DNA from: Anaerolineales bacterium UBA6663
GTDB taxonomy: Bacteria > Chloroflexota > Anaerolineae > Anaerolineales > UBA6663
Direction: 5' to 3'
DNA: 6,826 bases
Assembly (NCBI GenBank): GCA_002455335.1
Contig: DKKP01000438.1
Location: forward strand, 8,463-15,288
Below the pieces are notes generated by a model. The model made no database searches. It was given only the letters and a program-made list of their open reading frames with translations, and was not told the origin of the DNA. The translations under genes and the position numbers were made by a program. This document shows, one piece after another, positions 4,946 through 6,826 of the stretch. Numbering within the stretch: position 1 is the first letter of the stretch; each line of letters starts with the position of its first letter.

Positions 4946-6655
4946 ATGAGCACCGAATGGCATCCCTACTTCACCGAACTGTATGGGGCCGAGCAGGCGC
5001 CCGGATTGGCGGAGCGACTTGAGGCCCTGATTGCGGCCCACGGCGGCAGGCGCGCCGCGACCACAAGCCGCGCACTCGACCTGAGCGAGCGCGATGCCCT
5101 GCTGATCACCTATGGCGATCAGGTCACGGCGCCCGGAGAAGCGCCGCTGCGCACATTGGCCGACGTCTGTCGCAGGCATCTCCGGGGCCTGGTCGGCGGC
5201 GTGCACATCCTGCCGTTCTATCCGTGGACCTCCGACGACGGCTTCTCGGTCGTCGACTACCGCGCCATCGACCCTGCCCTGGGCGACTGGGCAGACGTGA
5301 ACGCCCTGAGCGCCGATTTCAGGCTGATGTTCGACGGCGTGATCAATCACATCTCGGCCAGCAGCGCCTGGTTCCAGGGATTTCTGCGCGACGAGCCTCG
5401 TTATCGCGACTTCTTTGTGGTCGTCGAGGGTGACCCCGATCTCTCGCAGGTCGTGCGTCCACGCGCGTTGCCCCTGCTCACGGCCTTTGAGACCGCCGCT
5501 GGCAGGAAGAAGGTCTGGACCACCTTCAGCGCCGATCAAATCGATCTCAACGCCGGAAACCCGGAGGTGCTGCTCGAGATCGTCGATGTGCTGCTTGGCT
5601 ATGCCGATCAAGGCGCGGATTTCGTTCGTCTGGATGCCATCGCCTATTTGTGGAAGGAGATCGGCACGACGTGCATTCACCTTCCTCAAACACATCGCGT
5701 CATCCAACTGCTGCGGGCGGTGCTCGACGTCGCCGCGCCGCACGTGGCTCTGATCACCGAGACCAACGTCCCGCACAGCGACAATATCGCTTACTTCGGT
5801 GACGGCCACAACGAGGCCCAGCTGGTCTACAACTTCGCCTTGCCGCCGCTCACGCTGCACACGTTGCGCACTGGCGATGCGACTGCGCTGAGTCGGTGGG
5901 CCGCGGGGCTGACGTTGCCCTCATCCGCCGTGACGTTCTTCAACTTCCTGGCCTCGCACGACGGCATCGGGCTCAACCCGGCGCGCGGCATCTTGCTGCA
6001 GGCCGACATCGACGCGCTTGTACAGCAGACGCTCGACCATGGCGGCCTGATCTCGACCAAGCACAACGCCGACGGCTCGCAGAGCCCATACGAGATGAAC
6101 ATCAGCTACTTCGATGCGCTGTCTGATCCGGCCGGGCCCGAGCCGCTCGATCTACAGACCGCGCGCTTCATGGCCGCGCAGGCGATCATGTTGATGATCG
6201 TCGGCATGCCCGGCATTTACTTCCATAGTTTGTTTGGATCGCGTGGCTGGCCCGAGGGCGTGCAAGAGACGGGTCGGAACCGCACTATCAATCGCGAGAA
6301 GCTGACGCGTGAGCGACTCGAAGCCGAGTTGAGCACCCCGGGCTCGCTTCGACGGCGGGTCTTTGAGGCCTACGCCGACCTGCTTCGAGCCCGCGCAAGC
6401 GCATCGGCCTTCCATCCACTCGGCGGTCAACACGTGGTCAACGCCGGGCCGGCGGTCTTTGCTGTGTGGCGCACCTCACCCGATGGCGCAAGCCGGGTGC
6501 TCGCGCTCCAGAACGTCACTGCAACATCTCAGATCGTGTCGCCGGGCGCGCTCGGCTTGGCCGGCCCCGGGCACGACCTGTTGAGCAGCGCCGCCGTCGA
6601 GCCGGGCGAACACCTCACACTGACGCCCTACCAGACGATCTGGCTCTCGGCCTAG
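4946..6655 (+). CDS. GH13_18 sugar phosphorylase, probably glucosylglycerate phosphorylase
   Basis: This 569-residue cytoplasmic protein belongs to glycoside hydrolase family 13 subfamily 18, retaining alpha-glucoside phosphorylases that release glucose 1-phosphate. The motifs run in order: LLITYGDQV, HILPFYPWTSDDGFSVVDYR, FDGVINHISASSAWF, the catalytic nucleophile Asp230 in FVRLDAIAYLWKE, the acid/base Glu272 in LITETNVPH, and Asp339 in FLASHDGIGLNPARG. Much of the chain, including WTTFSADQIDLN, CIHLPQTH and NIAYFGDGHNEA, resembles E. coli YcjM, a glucosylglycerate phosphorylase, in both sequence and length. Sucrose or glucosylglycerol phosphorylase remain alternatives, since specificity cannot be read with certainty. 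The start at 4946 is preferred over the in-frame ATG at 4865 because MSTEWHPYFTELYG is where family similarity begins and because the promoter's -10 box lies between the two ATGs. It appears to be a single-gene unit. Confidence 0.88.
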   Translation: MSTEWHPYFTELYGAEQAPGLAERLEALIAAHGGRRAATTSRALDLSERDALLITYGDQVTAPGEAPLRTLADVCRRHLRGLVGGVHILPFYPWTSDDGFSVVDYRAIDPALGDWADVNALSADFRLMFDGVINHISASSAWFQGFLRDEPRYRDFFVVVEGDPDLSQVVRPRALPLLTAFETAAGRKKVWTTFSADQIDLNAGNPEVLLEIVDVLLGYADQGADFVRLDAIAYLWKEIGTTCIHLPQTHRVIQLLRAVLDVAAPHVALITETNVPHSDNIAYFGDGHNEAQLVYNFALPPLTLHTLRTGDATALSRWAAGLTLPSSAVTFFNFLASHDGIGLNPARGILLQADIDALVQQTLDHGGLISTKHNADGSQSPYEMNISYFDALSDPAGPEPLDLQTARFMAAQAIMLMIVGMPGIYFHSLFGSRGWPEGVQETGRNRTINREKLTRERLEAELSTPGSLRRRVFEAYADLLRARASASAFHPLGGQHVVNAGPAVFAVWRTSPDGASRVLALQNVTATSQIVSPGALGLAGPGHDLLSSAAVEPGEHLTLTPYQTIWLSA

Positions 6656-6720
6656 AGAGCCGGCGCTTCCATCCGCCCAAAGGCCGCGGCTGACGCCGTT
6701 GAGGGGCGCGACTGTCTCAG

Positions 6721-6745
6721 AGCCCGGCGTTCGGGCCCACGGGCT
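6721..6745 (+). other. Weak hairpin in the region after the sugar phosphorylase
   Basis: AGCCCG (6721-6726) can pair with CGGGCT (6740-6745), or GCCCG with the nearer CGGGC (6732-6736). There is no T-run. It may help end transcription of the phosphorylase gene, but such short GC pairings are common in DNA of this composition. I see nothing else in the 6656-6804 stretch. Confidence 0.2.
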
Positions 6746-6804
6746 AAGGACCGGGACCCGCCGGACGCAGCCTACGGTCGTCGGACGAGCCGCCAAACAA
6801 ACAT

Positions 6805-6826
6805 GCCCCGGCCGATCGGCCGGGGC
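6805..6826. terminator. Perfect GC palindrome at the window edge, probable terminator stem
   Basis: This 22-bp perfect palindrome would fold as a 9-bp GC stem with a GATC loop. The preceding bases AACAAACAT read as ATGTTTGTT after the stem on the minus strand, which suits termination of a leftward gene lying beyond the window. Whether a T-run also follows on the + strand, making it bidirectional, cannot be seen. Confidence 0.5.

Noticed and set aside
4925..5860. Minus-strand frame of 311 codons
   Set aside because: It lies opposite the catalytic part of the sugar phosphorylase and has no recognisable motif.
6656..6804. tRNA or other small RNA gene after the phosphorylase
   Set aside because: No cloverleaf, T-loop or other known RNA signature could be found; only short GC pairings are present.
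1..6826. CRISPR array, insertion sequence or defence system
   Set aside because: No spaced direct repeats, transposase, terminal inverted repeats with target duplication, or nuclease/helicase genes are present. The exporter, cobamide and phosphorylase genes look like housekeeping or metabolic genes.

Overview
The window is GC-rich bacterial DNA (about two thirds G+C by eye). It is densely coded, and every recognisable gene lies on the + strand. It reads as ordinary chromosome: no integrase, transposase, phage gene, RNA gene or CRISPR array was seen. The protein sequences, the high GC, and leaderless starts behind extended -10 boxes would suit a Chloroflexota-type bacterium. That assignment is inference from general feel and needs a database search.

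Layout, left to right. (1) Positions 3-365 hold the C-terminal membrane part of a gene that begins outside the window, followed by a long GC hairpin. (2) Positions 495-2465 hold a two-gene ABC exporter operon: an FtsX/MacB/DevC-type permease and its LolD/MacB/DevA-type ATPase. It starts from a probable leaderless GTG and ends at a strong intrinsic terminator (2480-2522). (3) Positions 2594-4733 hold a compact three-gene cobamide (vitamin B12) operon. CobS is the lower-ligand-attaching synthase. The second gene is a TIM-barrel protein best explained as the cobamide-remodelling hydrolase CbiR. CobU is the kinase/guanylyltransferase. A candidate promoter and a 5'-leader hairpin lie just upstream. 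(4) Positions 4946-6655 hold a complete GH13_18 sugar phosphorylase, most like glucosylglycerate phosphorylase (YcjM type), expressed alone from a second probable leaderless promoter. (5) The window ends in a perfect 22-bp GC palindrome that looks like a terminator stem.

How the genes work together. CbiR is expected to cut off the lower ligand of a scavenged cobamide and leave adenosylcobinamide-phosphate. CobU would turn this into adenosylcobinamide-GDP, and CobS would attach the host's preferred alpha-ribazole-type ligand. The three genes therefore form a minimal salvage-and-remodelling cassette. The exporter and the phosphorylase look like independent units. The most interesting signals are the cobS-cbiR-cobU cassette, two promoters with the same extended -10 at the same distance from a start codon that lacks a Shine-Dalgarno sequence, the terminator/promoter/hairpin stack in front of cobS, and a small heptamer repeat that supplies the end of cbiR.
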